NCBI GenBank assembly: GCA_022736275.1
Contig: DZBJ01000011.1
Span: 1-64,000 of the forward strand
DNA: 64,000 bases
Direction of reading: 5' to 3'
From: Rikenella microfusus
GTDB taxonomy: Bacteria > Bacteroidota > Bacteroidia > Bacteroidales > VadinHA17
Part shown: one piece after another, positions 16,823 to 24,999 of the stretch
How positions within the stretch are numbered: the stretch's first letter is position 1
How the letters are laid out: each line of letters begins with the position of its first letter
Program-made: the position numbers and the translations under genes
Notes under the pieces: model-generated
What the model saw: only the letters and a program-made list of their open reading frames with translations
Told to the model about the DNA's origin: nothing
Databases searched by the model: none

Positions 16823-17797
16823 CTTCATCAGTTCAAGGAAAACATCCTCGATGCCGGGCAGGATCTCCCTGATCTCAGCCCCGGGAAGTCCGGAGGATGC
16901 CAGAGCAGCAACAACCTCCCCGGATGTGATACTCTCCGGGATGGTTATATGGACAGAGTCACCGAAGGGCTCAGGGCTCAGGCCGAAGGCACTGACCGAC
17001 AAAGGAGCGTCAGTGGCACGGGGCTCATGGCTATGAGATAAGGGCTCAGGGGAGAGGGCCTGGATGAGGGAGCGGAGTGCCAGGAGAAGCCTGTAGCGGT
17101 CGGGGTGGGTGACGGCATACAGTTTTTTGCCGTACGAATGGCGGATACTGTCAGGGGTATTTATGCCGAGGAGGGTACCGTTCTGGATCAGGGCTATGCG
17201 GTCACAGCGCAGGGCTTCGTCCATATAGGGAGTCGAGACGATGATGGTGATGCCTTCCCCCTTCAGTTGTGTCAGCATCTCCCAGAATTCCGTGCGTGAG
17301 ACGGCGTCGACCCCGGTGGTGGGTTCGTCGAGGATCAGGATCCTGGGCTTGTGGATCAGTGCGCATGAGAGCGCCAGTTTCTGTTTCATGCCGCCTGAGA
17401 GGCGTCCGGCCTGCCGTTTTTTGAATGGCTCTATCTGCCTGTAGATCGGCTCAATGAGGTGGTAGTTCTCCTTTATGGTTGTACCGAAGATGGTGGCGTA
17501 GAAATTAAGGTTCTCCTCCACTGTGAGGTCTGTGTAGAGGCTGAAACGGCCGGGCATGTAGCCGATATGATTGCGCAGTTCCCTGTAGCGGCTGACGGTG
17601 TTCAGGCCGAAGAGGATCATCCTGCCCCCTGCCGGCATGATCAGGGTGGCGGCTATGCGGAAGAGGGTTGTCTTGCCTGCCCCGTCGGGACCGATGAAGC
17701 CGAACAGCTCGCCATGGCCAACGGTGAATGAGAGGTCGTCGAGGGCGGTTACCCTGCCGTACCGGTGGGTGATGTTATATGCCTCGAGGGCTTCCAT
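16811..17797 (-). CDS. ABC transporter ATP-binding protein with repeat-derived linker
   Basis: 328 residues. The ATPase domain (1-225) has GPDGAGKTT, the signature LSGGMKQKLALSCALIHKP, Walker B ILILDEPTTGVD and the switch His replaced in STPYMDEALRCD (Pro in place of the usual His). Residues about 240-285 are a Ser/Pro/Glu-rich stretch (SPEPLSHSHEPRATDAP, then LSPEPFGDS) encoded by GGGCTCA repeats, followed by a typical C-terminal domain. The missing switch His suggests that one ATP site of the heterodimer is weak. It begins 1 base after the HlyD gene. Confidence 0.9.
   Translation of the reverse strand: MEALEAYNITHRYGRVTALDDLSFTVGHGELFGFIGPDGAGKTTLFRIAATLIMPAGGRMILFGLNTVSRYRELRNHIGYMPGRFSLYTDLTVEENLNFYATIFGTTIKENYHLIEPIYRQIEPFKKRQAGRLSGGMKQKLALSCALIHKPRILILDEPTTGVDAVSRTEFWEMLTQLKGEGITIIVSTPYMDEALRCDRIALIQNGTLLGINTPDSIRHSYGKKLYAVTHPDRYRLLLALRSLIQALSPEPLSHSHEPRATDAPLSVSAFGLSPEPFGDSVHITIPESITSGEVVAALASSGLPGAEIREILPGIEDVFLELMKKEV
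16967..17048. repeat. GGGCTCA repeats inside an ATPase gene
   Basis: GGGCTCA occurs in tandem at 16967-16973 and 16974-16980 and again at 17021-17027 and 17042-17048. The copies code for the SPEP-type linker of the ATPase. Such local expansion is consistent with slippage and with a tolerant surface loop. Confidence 0.6.
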
Positions 17798-17798
17798 C

Positions 17799-18680
17799 TC
17801 AGTTGAAAATTGCTTCTCCGGGCATGCCTGACTTTATTGATCCATCGTTGGGGACCTCTATTGCCACGGCGTAGACGAGTGTGACCCGTTCCTCCTTTGT
17901 CTGTATGATCTTTGGGGTGAACTCGGCTTTTTCAGAGACATGTTTTACTGTTCCGGTGAAGTCTTTGAATCCCTTCTCCCCGTCATCGATGCGCACCGTG
18001 CACTCTTCTCCCAGTTTCACCTCTGCAAGCCGGGCGCCGCTGACCCACACCTTCAGCTCCATGCTTTTCATGTCGGCAATCTTCACAAGAGGTTTGCCTG
18101 CTGCCGTCATCTCGTGTGCCGAGGCGTATTTCTCAATGACGGTGGCCTCGAAGGGAGCGCTGATGGTACTGCGTGTTATCTGCTCGTTGAGGAGGGCGCG
18201 TCTGGCTTCGACGCCCAGCATCTCCGCCGCCACGGCACGGTGCTGGGTGTTATTGGCTTCGGACTGGCGGCGGAGCACCTCCATCTGGCCCGTGAGGTCA
18301 TCGAGCTGTTTCTGCGTGGCGGCGCCGTCAGCGAGCATGCGGCGCGTGCGGTCAATGTTGACATTGAGGTTATCCATCTGCTGGCTGATGACCGCATCCT
18401 GCGCCGCAATGCCCGCCAGGCGCGCCTGCGCCTGCGCGGTCACCGCATCAAGCTCGGCACGCTGCAGCACCGCCATAGTGGTGTCGGTGACGGCGATGAC
18501 GGCGCCGCCCGCCACCACCATGCCCTCGGTGACAGGCATAAGTACTATCGTGCCCGACGTCTCGGAGGAGATGATAACCTCATCAGCCTCGAAGGTGCCC
18601 CAGGCATCGGCATCACTCTCCCCGCGGCCGCAGCCGGAGACAAGAAGCAGAAAAACGACTGGTATGAGATACTTCTTCAT
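17799..18680 (-). CDS. HlyD-family periplasmic adaptor lipoprotein
   Basis: 293 residues. The signal peptide ends in a lipobox (LLLVSGC, Cys 17). The biotinyl/lipoyl-like half motif GTFEADEVIISSETSGTIVLMPVTEGM is at about 28-58, a coiled coil spans about 70-155 (rich in Ala, Gln, Arg), and the second lipoyl half follows (TISAPFEATVIEKYASAHEM). The beta-barrel lies after about 190. It links the inner-membrane ABC pump to the TolC-type channel encoded just upstream. Confidence 0.92.
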   Translation of the reverse strand: MKKYLIPVVFLLLVSGCGRGESDADAWGTFEADEVIISSETSGTIVLMPVTEGMVVAGGAVIAVTDTTMAVLQRAELDAVTAQAQARLAGIAAQDAVISQQMDNLNVNIDRTRRMLADGAATQKQLDDLTGQMEVLRRQSEANNTQHRAVAAEMLGVEARRALLNEQITRSTISAPFEATVIEKYASAHEMTAAGKPLVKIADMKSMELKVWVSGARLAEVKLGEECTVRIDDGEKGFKDFTGTVKHVSEKAEFTPKIIQTKEERVTLVYAVAIEVPNDGSIKSGMPGEAIFN

Positions 18681-18687
18681 ATGTAGT

Positions 18688-19971
18688 TTATTTGTTGTTG
18701 CCTGTTATATAAATGTAGTCGACCCGGGCACGTGATATGCCTATCTGCCTAATTGCGGCACTGATGACCGCCTGCTTCTCGCTGTTGAGCTCTGTGAGAT
18801 ACTGCGAAGCCGTGATGGTCCCGTTCTCAAGCTGCGAGGCTGCGACACCGGCAATCTTCCTTCGGATACTGATCAGCTCGTCGTCCTGTTCTGCAGCCTC
18901 GAGCAGGCCGGTGATCTCCGCCATCTTAACCGTGAGCAGCCTCTGAAGTGACTCCTCGGTTGAGAGGCGCCTGATATCAATGAGCTGCTGCTGTATGGAG
19001 AGCGACTGACGCTCATTGCTGTTTTTGTTCCAGTCGAAGATGTTCCATTTGATCCCGGCACCAGCGGAATAGTAGAAATCCGCCGTTTCGGAAAAAAAAT
19101 TGTTTCCCGGCGGGTTACCGTACGCAGCCTGTGCAAAACCGAAGGCTTTGGGCATGCGCTGGCTTTTCAGAAAATCTTTTAAAACCTCCAGCTGACGGCT
19201 GCGGACATTCAGGAGGCGAATATCCGGATTGTCAATTGTTTCGTCGCCGGAGATGGTGATTTCCGGCAGATGGAAAGAGGCATCGTGCAATCCGGCCATA
19301 CCCGTTATCTGCTCCAGGGCCCTGACAAGCGATTCGCGGCGGTGGGTGAGCTCGGTCAGTTGCTGCCCGGCCTTGATTTTCTCAGCCCTGAGCACATCAA
19401 CAGTGACAGGGGCTACAACGCCGTTGGCAACTCCCGAGGCAGCCTCCGCTATCCTTCCGTCAATATCCGAGATCAGGAACCCGGTCACCTCCATCTGGCA
19501 GTCGACAATCAATATTGAGAAGTAGTAGTTGTTTACCTGCTCACGAAGCCTGTAGATATCAGCCTCATTCTGTTGCATATTCAGTTCCCTGACAACCTGT
19601 TCCACAGCCCTGGCACTGCGGGTGACGCCTCCGTCCCAGATAACCTGGCTGACATCGAAGCTGGTCCGGTACTGCTCATGGGGTATTACCGGAATCACTC
19701 CGGGAGGTACGGGCAACTGGCCGTAAATCTCTGCGATATCAAGGATATCGGAATTATAGACAAAACTCCCGTTCAGGTCAAGGGCAGGCAGGTAGGCCGA
19801 GGCAAGATTCCTGTCGCGGAGTGATGACATCTCTGTTAAGAGGACCTGCTCGCCCGACAGAGGTGTGGCGACAGCAGCCGAGTCATAGCACTGCCACAGT
19901 GTCACGCTCGTCTGAGACCATGTGACGGTCAGTGAGAGGAGCAGCATGGCGACGGCAAATATCCTTTTCAT
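18688..19971 (-). CDS. TolC-family outer-membrane efflux protein
   Basis: 427 residues with a cleavable signal (LLLSLTVTWSQ). The two OEP repeats are recognisable by long amphipathic helices (for example the region around RLREQVNNYYFSILIVDCQME and the C-terminal EESLQRLLTVKMAEITGLLEAAEQD). It forms the outer-membrane and periplasmic tunnel for the ABC exporter. Its start overlaps the TetR stop by 4 bases, placing the regulator first in the operon. Confidence 0.9.
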   Translation of the reverse strand: MKRIFAVAMLLLSLTVTWSQTSVTLWQCYDSAAVATPLSGEQVLLTEMSSLRDRNLASAYLPALDLNGSFVYNSDILDIAEIYGQLPVPPGVIPVIPHEQYRTSFDVSQVIWDGGVTRSARAVEQVVRELNMQQNEADIYRLREQVNNYYFSILIVDCQMEVTGFLISDIDGRIAEAASGVANGVVAPVTVDVLRAEKIKAGQQLTELTHRRESLVRALEQITGMAGLHDASFHLPEITISGDETIDNPDIRLLNVRSRQLEVLKDFLKSQRMPKAFGFAQAAYGNPPGNNFFSETADFYYSAGAGIKWNIFDWNKNSNERQSLSIQQQLIDIRRLSTEESLQRLLTVKMAEITGLLEAAEQDDELISIRRKIAGVAASQLENGTITASQYLTELNSEKQAVISAAIRQIGISRARVDYIYITGNNK

Positions 19972-20603
19972 TTCTTTCGGTTTTTTAATGCAGCGAAGAG
20001 CAGTCCGGACGCAAACTCTTTCCGCTCACGCATGTATTCGTTGAACTTCTTTCTCTCCCTGAATTCCGGCATGAGAACGGAAATCATGCCATATGCGGCC
20101 ATCGGGAATACGGAGAAGGATACTATGGTGACCATCAGCTGGGACATATCTGATTTTTTTATGCCATACCCTTTGAGCTCCTTTGCATGCTGTTCATAGA
20201 GCATAGTCTTCAGGTCCCTGAGCCTGACAGTCTCACTGATCGATTCAGAAAACTCAGGATTCTGCGATATCTCACTCAGCAGGAAAAGAGGCAGTTTGGG
20301 ATTTTTTATCATGAACTCAATATGCTCATCGAGGAACTTCTTTATCTTTTCCTTGAAGGTCATATCCTCCTTCATGATAGAGATGATCTTTGCAAACATC
20401 TTTTTCATCAGCACAACGAAGACTGCCTTGAAAAGCTGGTCCTTGCTGCGAAAGTAGTAATGGAGGAGCGCCTTATTTATTCCGGCCCTGTCCGCTATCT
20501 CCTGCATCCTGGCTCCGGAATGGCCTTTCTCCTCGAATATCTCGCTGGCTGCCATAAATATCTTTTCCTTTGTATGGCTGTCAGCATCCCTGGTCTTGAT
20601 CAT
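19968..20603 (-). CDS. TetR/AcrR-family regulator of the efflux operon
   Basis: 211 residues. The N-terminal helix-turn-helix (about 12-58) reads EKIFMAASEIFEEKGHSGARMQEIADRAGINKALLHYYFRSKDQLF in three pieces, the classic TetR DNA-binding domain. The rest is a helical ligand-binding domain. As first gene of the seven-gene efflux operon it probably represses its own promoter. The three 13-bp repeats at 20608-20646, starting 5 bases before its start codon, are the likely operator. Confidence 0.92.
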   Translation of the reverse strand: MIKTRDADSHTKEKIFMAASEIFEEKGHSGARMQEIADRAGINKALLHYYFRSKDQLFKAVFVVLMKKMFAKIISIMKEDMTFKEKIKKFLDEHIEFMIKNPKLPLFLLSEISQNPEFSESISETVRLRDLKTMLYEQHAKELKGYGIKKSDMSQLMVTIVSFSVFPMAAYGMISVLMPEFRERKKFNEYMRERKEFASGLLFAALKNRKK

Positions 20604-20607
20604 TATA

Positions 20608-20646
20608 TTTAACCTTATAGTTTAACCATATAGATTAACCGAATGG
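20608..20646 (-). promoter_or_regulatory. Three 13-bp direct repeats, probable TetR operator
   Basis: On the plus strand the copies are TTTAACCTTATAG (20608-20620), TTTAACCATATAG (20621-20633) and a weaker ATTAACCGAATGG (20634-20646), with exact 13-base spacing. They lie between the start codon of tetR and its expected promoter. Direct rather than inverted repeats are unusual for TetR operators. Confidence 0.65.
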
Positions 20647-20740
20647 TCAAAATTATATGTTTATAATTGAATTTGCAAGAATTCCACTATTTTTTTATTT
20701 TTGATAATCAATAAATTTTTCTCACCCTGATACCAGACCA

Positions 20741-21484
20741 ATGAAAAAGTTTACAGGCAAACTGCTGCGGTGGATGTTGGGAATCGTGTTATTCCTTATC
20801 GCGCTCTCAATCCTCTACCTGATTGTCTTCATATCCACCGTAAGGAAGATGACTCCCGCAGAAACGTCGCAGTTGACCGAAGACGTCTATGCCATAAGGG
20901 ACAGGTATGTGAATATGTATCTTATCAGGGACGGGAATGATTTTATCGCAATTGATGCCGGCATCAAACCGGGCACAATCAGGTCCCAGATGAAGAAGCT
21001 CGACGTAGATCCCGACAGGGTTAAGGCTGTTTTCCTGACACACACTGACTCCGATCATGCCGGGGGTGTATCCCTCTTTAAAAACGCAGTCGTCTACCTG
21101 CATGAAGACGAGGAACAGATGATAAACGGAGAGACCGGCAGGGTAATGTGGATCGGAAATAAAATAAACGTTCCTGATTACCGGCTTCTTGATGACAGGG
21201 TCATAAGAACAGGCGGTCTGAAGATTGACCCGGTGCCAACCCCGGGTCACACAACAGGGCTCACATGTTACAGAGTGAATGACAGGTATCTCTTCACAGG
21301 TGACGCAGTAAGCCTTCAGAACGGGGAGATCGGACTCTTCCCCAAATACATCAACAAGAATAGTCGCAAAGCGCGAAAGTCAGTTGACAATATAATCGGC
21401 CTTGAGGGTGTACAGTATGTCTTTACAGGGCATCACGGCTACTCCGCAGATTATAATTACGCTGTCCGTGGCTATAAGAAATAG
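20741..21484 (+). CDS. Membrane-anchored MBL-fold metallo-hydrolase
   Basis: 247 residues. An N-terminal helix (about 12-33, MLGIVLFLIALSILYLIVFI) anchors the enzyme, with the catalytic domain probably outside the cytoplasm. Zinc ligands are visible in LTHTDSDHAGG (HxHxDH with the second His replaced by Asp, that is H-T-D-S-D-H), PTPGHTTG, FTGDAVS and FTGHHG. The H-to-D change is found in several subfamilies and need not abolish activity. Substrate unknown. It is transcribed divergently from tetR, and the shared 137-base gap contains the TetR repeats, so it may belong to the same regulon. Confidence 0.85.
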   Translation: MKKFTGKLLRWMLGIVLFLIALSILYLIVFISTVRKMTPAETSQLTEDVYAIRDRYVNMYLIRDGNDFIAIDAGIKPGTIRSQMKKLDVDPDRVKAVFLTHTDSDHAGGVSLFKNAVVYLHEDEEQMINGETGRVMWIGNKINVPDYRLLDDRVIRTGGLKIDPVPTPGHTTGLTCYRVNDRYLFTGDAVSLQNGEIGLFPKYINKNSRKARKSVDNIIGLEGVQYVFTGHHGYSADYNYAVRGYKK

Positions 21485-21562
21485 GCTGTCTGCAGGGGGG
21501 TATAAAATCGTGACGGAGAGAAACCGGCACTATTGTCCTGAATGATTCTATTAATAATGATG

Positions 21563-21570
21563 TAAATTTG
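21563..21570 (+). promoter_or_regulatory. -7 box of crcB
   Basis: TAAATTTG, a perfect match to TAnnTTTG, 18 bases before the crcB start. No clear -33 element. The resulting leader (about 10 bases) is too short for a fluoride riboswitch. Confidence 0.5.
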
Positions 21571-21587
21571 CGTCAGACTTTTGGCGA

Positions 21588-21965
21588 ATGCTTAAAAACA
21601 TCCTGATTATCGGCTCCGGAGGCTTTCTGGGCAGCATAGCCCGCTACCTGGTGTCACAGCTTAACCTTACCGTGACTTTTCATTCTGTCCCGGTGGGAAC
21701 CCTTCTGGTAAACATCCTGGGGAGCTTTGCAATAGGATTTCTTACGGGAATTGCAGAGAAAAGCATGATACTGACTCCGGAGTGGAGACTCTTTCTGATG
21801 GTAGGGTTATGTGGCGGTTTTACAACTTTCTCGGCTTTTGCCAATGAGAACCTTATGCTGATGCATAACGGCCAGTTTCTATCTGTACTGCTATACACAG
21901 GCTTAAGCATCTTCCTGGGTTTACTTGCAGTATACCTTGGCTATGTCCTCACCAATCTTCTCTGA
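21588..21965 (+). CDS. crcB: Fluoride exporter CrcB/Fluc
   Basis: 125 residues, four membrane helices, the usual Fluc size. Family signatures are GGFLGSIARYL (about 10-20), GTLLVNILGSFAIGF (about 38-52), with the pore Asn, and GLCGGFTTFSAFANE (about 73-87), with the conserved phenylalanine pair. It works as an antiparallel dimer exporting F-. It is followed after 2 bases by a DUF190 gene, a frequent partner. Confidence 0.95.
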   Translation: MLKNILIIGSGGFLGSIARYLVSQLNLTVTFHSVPVGTLLVNILGSFAIGFLTGIAEKSMILTPEWRLFLMVGLCGGFTTFSAFANENLMLMHNGQFLSVLLYTGLSIFLGLLAVYLGYVLTNLL

Positions 21966-21967
21966 TC

Positions 21968-22327
21968 ATGGAAAAGATATCGCATTCAATAATGAAGGTT
22001 TATGCCAGCTCAACTGACAGGCTGGGATCACAGTTGCTTTATGAGGCCGTAGTCTACCGGGCCAGGGAAGCTGGTATCTCAGGAGCTACAGTTTACAGGG
22101 GAGTTATGGGCTACGGACTGAGCAGCCATATTCATTCTTCAAAATTCTGGGAGCTCACCGAAAAACTACCTGTAGTCATAGAACTGATAGACAGCCAGGA
22201 GAAGATCGAGGCTTTCTATAACCTGATATCGCCTGAGCTCTCTGCTCTTCCCAAAGGCTGCCTGGTTACAATCAACCCGGTGGAGGTAAAACTTCATAAG
22301 CATGGTGTGAAACCGCACCATCGCTGA
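21968..22327 (+). CDS. DUF190 protein, partner of CrcB
   Basis: 119 residues of the DUF190 family, which has a PII-like ferredoxin fold. Typical stretches are LLYEAVVYRAREAGISGATVYRGVMGYG and LPVVIELIDSQEKIEAFYNLI. DUF190 genes are regularly next to crcB, and a role in regulating the channel or sensing a nucleotide has been suggested but not shown to my knowledge. Confidence 0.9.
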   Translation: MEKISHSIMKVYASSTDRLGSQLLYEAVVYRAREAGISGATVYRGVMGYGLSSHIHSSKFWELTEKLPVVIELIDSQEKIEAFYNLISPELSALPKGCLVTINPVEVKLHKHGVKPHHR

Positions 22328-22462
22328 AAGAAATATCAGCCAAGGCAAGTCCTCGGTGACCTGTGAACCTCAGATCACAGCTCCGTGGCTGCAAACAGGA
22401 TGTCAGGATGCGCCCCGCAAACACTTGATTTATGCGACAAATTAAAAAAAACATTAAAAAAA

Positions 22463-22502
22463 TTTGGAAGTTAATGTTATTTATATCTAACTTTGTGTTA
22501 GA
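22463..22502 (+). promoter_or_regulatory. Promoter with palindrome over the -7 box
   Basis: TTTG (22463-22466), 21 bases, then TAACTTTG (22488-22495), a textbook Bacteroidota promoter. A palindrome TCTAAC-N5-GTTAGA (22486-22502) covers the -7 box. The likely ligand is the XRE regulator encoded second in the operon. Confidence 0.7.
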
Positions 22503-22522
22503 AATAATTAACATCAAGGATT

Positions 22523-22921
22523 ATGAAAAAGGAATTTCTTGCTTTGCTTGTATCTGTTCTGGTGGTTGCTGCAACCGTAGTATGGTTCTTCATTGTTGAA
22601 AAACCAATCCCGGCCACAGAGATTATCAATTTTGGGGTGATCGTTGTACTTGTCGGATTTGTTCTCTATTTCGCTTACAGGCGTTTCTCATCGGCAAACA
22701 GGGGTGAGCCGCAGGAGGATGAATTGTCAAAGAAGATAATGCAGAAAACGGCTGCATGGTCTTATTACATCTCTCTCTTCATGTGGTTATTCATGGGATG
22801 GATCAGTGACCGCCTGTCGATGGATATGGGAGAGGTGATTGGTACCGGTATCCTTGGCATGGCAGTAATTTTCTTCGGTTGCTGGATTGCGGTAAAACTA
22901 AGAGGCATCCGCAATGAATAA
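22523..22921 (+). CDS. Four-helix membrane protein paired with an XRE regulator
   Basis: 132 residues with two N-terminal helices (about 6-24 and 32-50), a polar loop ([20 protein letters not shown]) and two C-terminal helices (about 80-96 and 106-126). It resembles the DUF2178-like proteins that accompany small XRE regulators of the YozG type. Function unknown. The next gene starts 8 bases before its stop. Confidence 0.8.
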   Translation: MKKEFLALLVSVLVVAATVVWFFIVEKPIPATEIINFGVIVVLVGFVLYFAYRRFSSANRGEPQEDELSKKIMQKTAAWSYYISLFMWLFMGWISDRLSMDMGEVIGTGILGMAVIFFGCWIAVKLRGIRNE

Positions 22922-23111
22922 CCGCATCAAGGAGTATCGGGCGCGGCACGACCTGACACAGGATGACCTGGCAAAAAAGGTTAACGTGAGGCGTGAAACG
23001 ATTGTCTTCCTGGAGAAGAACAAGTACAATCCGTCACTGAAGCTGGCCCATGACATTGCCAGAGTCTTCGGTGTGCCGATAGAGCAGGTTTTTGTTTTTG
23101 ATGGTGAGTGA
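22914..23111 (+). CDS. Small XRE-family (YozG-like) regulator
   Basis: 65 residues, essentially one helix-turn-helix: [58 protein letters not shown]. It lacks an effector domain. It is coupled to the membrane-protein gene and is the obvious candidate to bind the palindrome TCTAAC-N5-GTTAGA at the operon promoter, with the membrane protein perhaps controlling it. Confidence 0.93.
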   Translation: MNNRIKEYRARHDLTQDDLAKKVNVRRETIVFLEKNKYNPSLKLAHDIARVFGVPIEQVFVFDGE

Positions 23112-23316
23112 CTTTCCGGTCTGACCATTAATGACGTGGCCGGAGGATAAGCAATTCAGCGTTGCGGCTCCGTCTGACCGGTGATTTGACGGCATAGCTC
23201 CGGTGCGAGATCGTGGCTGACGCTCTTTCCTTAGTATTTCACTTGCACTTATCATCATTAAGTTCTAAATTTATGGTGCATTTCCTCCTTTTATTGTGCA
23301 ACATAAATTTTGAGTC

Positions 23317-24855
23317 ATGCTGGTCAAGACCTTCAGCGCTGCCGTATTTGGCATTGAGGCAGTACCCGTAACCATAGAGGTTGACGTCACCCGTGGTGTC
23401 CGTTATATGCTTGTAGGGCTTCCTGACGCTGCAGTCAAGGAGAGCCAGCAGCGCATTGAATCGGCAATGCGTGCAGTGGGGTTAAGATGGCCCGGCAGGC
23501 AGGTAATCATCAACATGGCCCCGGCTGACATACGCAAAGAGGGGTCCTCTTATGACCTCCCGCTGGCGGTTGGAATCCTGGCTGCCTCGGAGATGGTCAG
23601 TGCCGGCAGGCTGAAGGGCATGCTCCTCACCGGTGAGCTGTCACTTGACGGTGCCGTGAAGCCCGTAAGGGGTGTTCTTCCCATGGCACTGCAGGCGCGT
23701 GCCTCTGGTTTCAGCGGCATGATGGTGCCGGCAGAGAACGCCGGTGAGGCTGCGGTGGTAAGCGGGATCGATGTCTACGGCGTCACCAGCCTGGATGAGG
23801 TGTTAAGATACATGGAGGGAAAGATCGACCTTCAGCCGCTGAATGTGGACATGCACAGTCTGTTCAGCATGCAGGGAAACAGATACGATTCTGATTTTGC
23901 CGATGTCAGGGGGCAGGAGAATGTCAAGCGGGCCCTGGAAGTGGCAGTCGCCGGCGCACATAATGCCTGCATGATCGGTCCTCCGGGATCGGGCAAGACC
24001 ATGCTCGCCCGCCGTCTGCCCTCGATACTTCCACCCCTGACGCTGGAGGAGGCCCTGGAGACCACCAGGATCCACTCGGTGGCAGGCAATATTGACAACC
24101 ACGTCCCGCTGATGACCCGCCGCCCCTTCCGGAGCCCTCACCACACAAGCTCAGACATCGCCATGGTCGGCGGCGGTTCCATACCACAGCCGGGAGAGAT
24201 AAGCCTGGCTCACAACGGCGTGCTCTTCCTCGATGAGCTGCCGGAGTTCAAAAGGAGCGTCCTGGAGGTGCTCCGCCAACCGCTCGAGGACAGGGTGATC
24301 ACCATTTCACGGGCCAGAATGAGTTGCGACTTCCCGGCCTCGTTCATGCTTATTGCTTCCCTGAATCCCTGCCCGTGCGGTTTTCATAATCACCCCGAGA
24401 AAGAATGCACCTGTGCCCCCGGCATGGTGCAGAGATATCTCAACCGCCTCTCGGGACCCCTTCTCGACCGCATCGACATCCATATAGAGGTTGTTCCTGT
24501 CAACTATGAGAAGCTTGCCGCAGCATCACCCTCAGAGCCGTCCGCTGCAGTACGTGAGAGAGTAGTAAAGGCCCGGGAGATACAGTCGGGTCGTTTTGCC
24601 GGCAACGACGGCATATACTGCAACGCCCAGATGACATCAGCATTGATACGCCGTCACTGCCACCTCGACGATACCGGAGGCAGGTTACTGAGGGCAGCAA
24701 TGGAGATGCGTGGACTTTCTGCCAGAGCCTATGACAGGATACTTAAGGTGGCCAGAACAATAGCTGACCTCGACGCATCGGAGACCATCAGGCCCGACCA
24801 CCTGTCGGAAGCCATAAACTACCGCAACCTCGACAGGGAGGGGTGGGCCGGATAA
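23317..24855 (+). CDS. comM: YifB/ComM-family Mg-chelatase-like AAA ATPase
   Basis: 512 residues, the usual length. The N-terminal ChlI/Lon-like domain (about 20-140) has [14 protein letters not shown] and [22 protein letters not shown]. The AAA domain follows, with Walker [14 protein letters not shown] near residue 220 and [23 protein letters not shown] near 305, then a zinc-like [15 protein letters not shown] insertion and the C-terminal Mg_chelatase_C region. In naturally competent bacteria ComM is a helicase driving branch migration of incoming DNA. ComF at 46207 is the other competence-type protein in the window. It stands alone here. Confidence 0.95.
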   Translation: MLVKTFSAAVFGIEAVPVTIEVDVTRGVRYMLVGLPDAAVKESQQRIESAMRAVGLRWPGRQVIINMAPADIRKEGSSYDLPLAVGILAASEMVSAGRLKGMLLTGELSLDGAVKPVRGVLPMALQARASGFSGMMVPAENAGEAAVVSGIDVYGVTSLDEVLRYMEGKIDLQPLNVDMHSLFSMQGNRYDSDFADVRGQENVKRALEVAVAGAHNACMIGPPGSGKTMLARRLPSILPPLTLEEALETTRIHSVAGNIDNHVPLMTRRPFRSPHHTSSDIAMVGGGSIPQPGEISLAHNGVLFLDELPEFKRSVLEVLRQPLEDRVITISRARMSCDFPASFMLIASLNPCPCGFHNHPEKECTCAPGMVQRYLNRLSGPLLDRIDIHIEVVPVNYEKLAAASPSEPSAAVRERVVKAREIQSGRFAGNDGIYCNAQMTSALIRRHCHLDDTGGRLLRAAMEMRGLSARAYDRILKVARTIADLDASETIRPDHLSEAINYRNLDREGWAG

Positions 24856-24999
24856 AAAACAGGATTACCGGGCCGGCAAGGTAAACGTCAGTGTTAAATT
24901 ACGGACAGCATAAAAATCATTTTAATGTTTTTTAACAATTATCTTTTTACTTAATTTGTAGCCGGGATAGGTATTACTTCACAACCGGCCGTAACAATT

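Noticed and set aside
13734-20603. Antibiotic-resistance island or mobile element
   Set aside because: The operon is complete, colinear and without transposase, integrase or flanking repeats; it looks like an ordinary YbhGFSR-type efflux operon.
20608-20646. CRISPR-like array
   Set aside because: The 13-bp units are directly adjacent without spacers, only three in number, and no cas gene is present.
21485-21587. Fluoride riboswitch before crcB
   Set aside because: The -7 box at 21563-21570 leaves a leader of about 10 bases, and I find none of the conserved riboswitch stretches further upstream.
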